From Parafilimonas terrae (lineage in GTDB: Bacteria; Bacteroidota; Bacteroidia; Chitinophagales; Chitinophagaceae), in the NCBI RefSeq assembly GCF_900115755.1, contig NZ_FOXQ01000003.1, forward strand, positions 1-64,000: DNA of 64,000 bases, in the 5' to 3' direction. Positions 61,634-64,000 of the stretch are shown here, one piece after another (positions within the stretch are counted from its first letter, which is position 1; each line of letters opens with the position of its first letter). The position numbers were made by a program, and so were the translations under genes. The notes under the pieces are model-generated. The model was not told where the DNA came from. It saw only the letters and a program-made list of their open reading frames with translations, and did not search any database.

Positions 61634-63145
61634 TCAACTCATTTTTCCAGCCGGTAAATACTGTTTTGCAAAACTTGTAAAACTATTAACCTCACTTTGT
61701 ATCCAGCTATCATCTTTATGTAAAATTGCAGCCATTTGTTTTGCCACGAAAGGTGCAGCCTGTATGGCTTTGCGGGCATCAAGGAATAATAACCGCGTTC
61801 TGCGTGCCAGTATATCTTCAACGCAAACAGCCATTTCATTTTCAATAAAATCCCGGATATTGTTTAGGGAATAAATGTTTTCAATGCTGTTGTCATAATC
61901 CGGAATGGCCGGTGCATTGTCTTCTATCGGCAGGTTATGCGTTATGCATTCCCCGCACTTTATTTTGCCAACAAACACTGCATTGTTTACAGCATCTTCA
62001 GCCATTTTTCTATAGGTTGTCCATTTGCCGCCGGTTATGGTAATAAGGTTTGAATGCGATACGATTATGATATGATCCCTGCTTAATAAAGAAGTGTTGG
62101 TAACGCCTTTTGTTTTTACAAGCGGGCGCAAACCTGCATACATACTGGTTACGTCGTTCAACGTAATATTAGTGCTGAGATACCGGTTAATATGCTTTAA
62201 AATATAATCAATCTCTTCCTGCAATGGCAACGGGTCGTCGCTGATATTTTTTACTTCCGTATCAGTAGTGCCCAGGATAACTTTATTATGCCAGGGCACT
62301 GCAAACAAAACTCTCTTATCATCTGTTTTGGGTATCATCATAGCATGATTGCCCGGGAAAAATTTTTTATCAATTATCAGGTGAATACCTTGCGACGGCG
62401 TTATAATATCTTCTGCGTTTTTATTATCCATCTGCAAAATATCATCTGCAAAAACACCGGTGGCATTAATAATTGTTTTGCTTTTTATTTCGAAGGTTTT
62501 ATTGGTAAGCACGTCTTCGGCCACAATGCCGCAAACCTTTGGCTGTTTGCCGGCGGGCACTTCTGTTTTTAATAACGATATGGCTTCGCAATAATTAATT
62601 AAAACGGCGCCGTGTTTAACGGCTGTTTTAGCGAGTGAAATAGCAAGCCTTGCGTCATCAAACTGGCCATCGTAATAAACAATGCCGCCGGACAAATTGT
62701 TTTGGTTGATGCCAGGTAAAAAATTAATGGTCGTTTTCTTCTTTAAAATTTTTGTTTTACCCAGGCTTAATTTACCTGCCAGCACATCGTAAAATTTAAG
62801 GCCGGTTCCAAAATAAATTTGCTGCACCAGCGAAAACGCCGGAATAATAAACCCCAGTTTTTTGGTAGCGTTTGGTGCATTTTTAAGCAGCCAGCCCCGC
62901 TCCCGCAAAGCTTCCCGCACTAATTTAAGATTGCCCTGTTCCAGGTAACGAACGCCGCCATGCACCAGTTTGGTAGAACGGCTTGAAGTGCCTTTCGCAA
63001 AATCATCGGCTTCAATAAGCAGGGTTGAGAGACCGCGGGTTACGGCATCTACTGCAACGCCCAGCCCCGTTGCGCCACCGCCAATAATAACTACATCCCA
63101 TGTTTTATTTTCATCAAGCTGCGCTAACATGGATGTTCTGTTCAT
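61634..63145 (-). CDS. glpD: Glycerol-3-phosphate dehydrogenase (FAD)
   Basis: The 503-residue GlpD oxidises glycerol-3-phosphate to DHAP and feeds electrons to quinone. The N-terminal FAD motif DVVIIGGGATGLGVAVDAVT, FAKGTSSRSTKLVHGGVRYL, GIVYYDGQFDDARLAISLAK and the active-site region VPWHNKVILGTTDTEVKNIS are intact. The C-terminal helical domain ends ESEVNSFTSFAKQYLP-like (NSFTSFAKQYLPAGKMS). It is membrane-peripheral. No glpK or glpF is nearby. Confidence 0.95.
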   Translation of the reverse strand: MNRTSMLAQLDENKTWDVVIIGGGATGLGVAVDAVTRGLSTLLIEADDFAKGTSSRSTKLVHGGVRYLEQGNLKLVREALRERGWLLKNAPNATKKLGFIIPAFSLVQQIYFGTGLKFYDVLAGKLSLGKTKILKKKTTINFLPGINQNNLSGGIVYYDGQFDDARLAISLAKTAVKHGAVLINYCEAISLLKTEVPAGKQPKVCGIVAEDVLTNKTFEIKSKTIINATGVFADDILQMDNKNAEDIITPSQGIHLIIDKKFFPGNHAMMIPKTDDKRVLFAVPWHNKVILGTTDTEVKNISDDPLPLQEEIDYILKHINRYLSTNITLNDVTSMYAGLRPLVKTKGVTNTSLLSRDHIIIVSHSNLITITGGKWTTYRKMAEDAVNNAVFVGKIKCGECITHNLPIEDNAPAIPDYDNSIENIYSLNNIRDFIENEMAVCVEDILARRTRLLFLDARKAIQAAPFVAKQMAAILHKDDSWIQSEVNSFTSFAKQYLPAGKMS

Positions 63146-63266
63146 ATCAGTTCTTCAAATATTTTATTTATTAAAATAGATTAAAGTAGCAATATAAATT
63201 TTTTGTAGTTTGAGCGTTAACTAATTTAACCAGGTTATTGTATTAAACCTATTAACTAAAACAATA

Positions 63267-63640
63267 GTGCAAAAAAACAAGGGAGTTTATATTGTACTTA
63301 TGATTATTCTTCTTGCAATGATATATCCTTTTGCAGATCGTTTGCTTGATATTATATACATGAATAAAGACCATGCTTACGCAATTACCCATCATGTTTC
63401 TTCTTTTCCCGGAGGGAAAGCCGGCGGCCCGAAAACAAAATATGTCTTTGAGTTAAAGGGGAAAAACTATGCCGGCATTACCTCATTACCCTTAAAGACG
63501 ATGGCACAAACTATTTTATAAAATTTTATCCTTGTAATCCTAACAGGAATGAAGCAACAAATATTATTGCTGATTCATCAGATATTCAAAACATGCCAGC
63601 AAATGGATATAAGGCTTTTCCGCGTGGATTAAAATTTTAA
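63267..63640 (+). pseudogene. Small membrane-anchored protein gene with a frameshift
   Basis: A GTG start at 63267 opens a frame with one membrane helix (VYIVLMIILLAMIYPFADRL) and a domain beginning TKYVFELKG. This frame stops at 63521. From about 63455 a different frame continues with clear coding character (HYLITLKDDGTNYFIKFYPC) to a TAA at 63638-63640. A single-base change in the run AAAGGGGAAAAAC (about 63456-63468) would join the two into one protein of about 124 residues. This is either a real frameshift or a sequencing error. Confidence 0.6.
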
Positions 63641-63669
63641 AATTATAATGACGCCGCAAAGGCACATTT

Positions 63670-64000
63670 TCAGTTCATTGTATAACTCATATTTCCATCT
63701 TTCTCATCTTTCAATTGTATGCCGAGTGTAAGCAGTTCATTGCGTATCCTGTCGCTGGTGGCATAATCTTTTTTAGCCCTTGCATCTTTGCGCATATTGA
63801 TTAGTACATGAATAAGGCCATCTAATTTATTATTATCTGAACCAACCTGCACATTTAAACCAAGAATATCTTCAATGTATAATTTCATTTTTTCCTGCAG
63901 CAATTGAATGGTTGATGCGCTGATGGCGTCGGCAGCAATATGTTTATCTTTCAAACCATTAATCACCGGCACCAGTTCAAACATATTCGCCAATACTTTA
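63670..64000 (-). CDS. cysS: Cysteinyl-tRNA synthetase, C-terminal part (cut by window edge)
   Basis: The visible 110 codons encode the C-terminal helical and anticodon-binding region of CysRS: FELVPVINGLKDKHI, KMKLYIEDILGLNV, and the conserved end RKDARAKKDYATSDRIRNEL with LLTLGIQLKDEKDG, seen in nearly all CysRS proteins. The frame stays open to the right edge, so the catalytic core lies outside the window. The enzyme charges tRNA-Cys. Confidence 0.9.
   Translation of the reverse strand, partial: KVLANMFELVPVINGLKDKHIAADAISASTIQLLQEKMKLYIEDILGLNVQVGSDNNKLDGLIHVLINMRKDARAKKDYATSDRIRNELLTLGIQLKDEKDGNMSYTMN

Noticed and set aside
1-64000. CRISPR arrays, tRNA or rRNA genes
   Set aside because: No regularly spaced repeats with unique spacers and no T-arm or cloverleaf-like segment were noticed in the gaps; a covariance-model scan would be needed to exclude weak tRNAs fully.

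Overview
The window looks like chromosome of a member of the Bacteroidota, most likely close to Chitinophagaceae. The DNA is moderately AT-rich. Starts lack Shine-Dalgarno sequences, and several promoters carry the Bacteroidota -7 box TAnnTTTG (rpsT, ychF, odhB, pirin, ftsX). The gene content also fits: TonB proteins with the LLDILFE..NK.YGAYA N-terminus, PorT-like barrels, PadR/HAAS pairs, a fused SpmA-SpmB protein, a split PntAA/PntAB/PntB transhydrogenase, and a 2-oxoglutarate dehydrogenase E2 with two lipoyl domains. No rRNA, tRNA or CRISPR array was seen.

Layout. 1-0.9 kb: the end of an IS3-like element, including the first codons of its orfA, interrupts an IS982-family transposase. 1-9.6 kb: accessory genes (sialidase-like protein, PadR/HAAS pair, orphan 183-aa protein, class III cyclase with TPRs, ScyD/ScyE-like propeller lipoprotein, small secreted and barrel proteins). 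9.6-15.3 kb: MscS-like channel, P1-family peptidase overlapping a class IV aminotransferase, coiled-coil lipoprotein, CPA1 antiporter. 15.4-17.6 kb: pyrR, pyrB and coaD on the minus strand. 17.8-21.6 kb: a minus-strand TonB / small membrane protein / PstS-like lipoprotein / TPR operon. 21.7-37.5 kb: housekeeping genes (LMW phosphatase, hisS, ychF, SpmAB, mscS, SIMPL, dprA, pnt genes, methyltransferase, folA, thyA, TonB lipoprotein, ALDH7-type dehydrogenase). 37.5-38.2 kb: a very AT-rich gene-free stretch.

39.0-46.5 kb holds the most interesting locus. An ECF-like sigma factor with a TTG start is followed by a single-pass TPR protein resembling an anti-sigma factor. A 46-aa membrane mini-protein, a 927-aa TPR-CHAT protease, a 34-aa mini-protein and a second, paralogous TPR-CHAT protease then follow on the same strand, ending in a terminator that overlaps the last stop codon. 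Both proteases keep the His and Cys of the CHAT fold and appear to be exported and anchored by a C-terminal helix. I infer an envelope signalling system in which periplasmic CHAT proteases act on the anti-sigma-like protein and/or the mini-proteins. The logic resembles the TPR-CHAT/sigma arrangement of type III-E CRISPR loci, but no CRISPR is present.

46.5-55.7 kb: odhB, odhA, rpsT, pirin, HEAT-like protein, glycosylasparaginase and type II NADH dehydrogenase. 55.7-56.9 kb is a scar region: two small hairpins, a solo copy of the same IS end seen at the left edge, a gene remnant, an attC-like folded repeat and an orphan membrane protein. 57-64 kb: alpha/beta hydrolase, a REP-like hairpin, an MDR dehydrogenase in an operon with fbp, ftsX, glpD, a frameshifted small gene and the 3' part of cysS running off the right edge.
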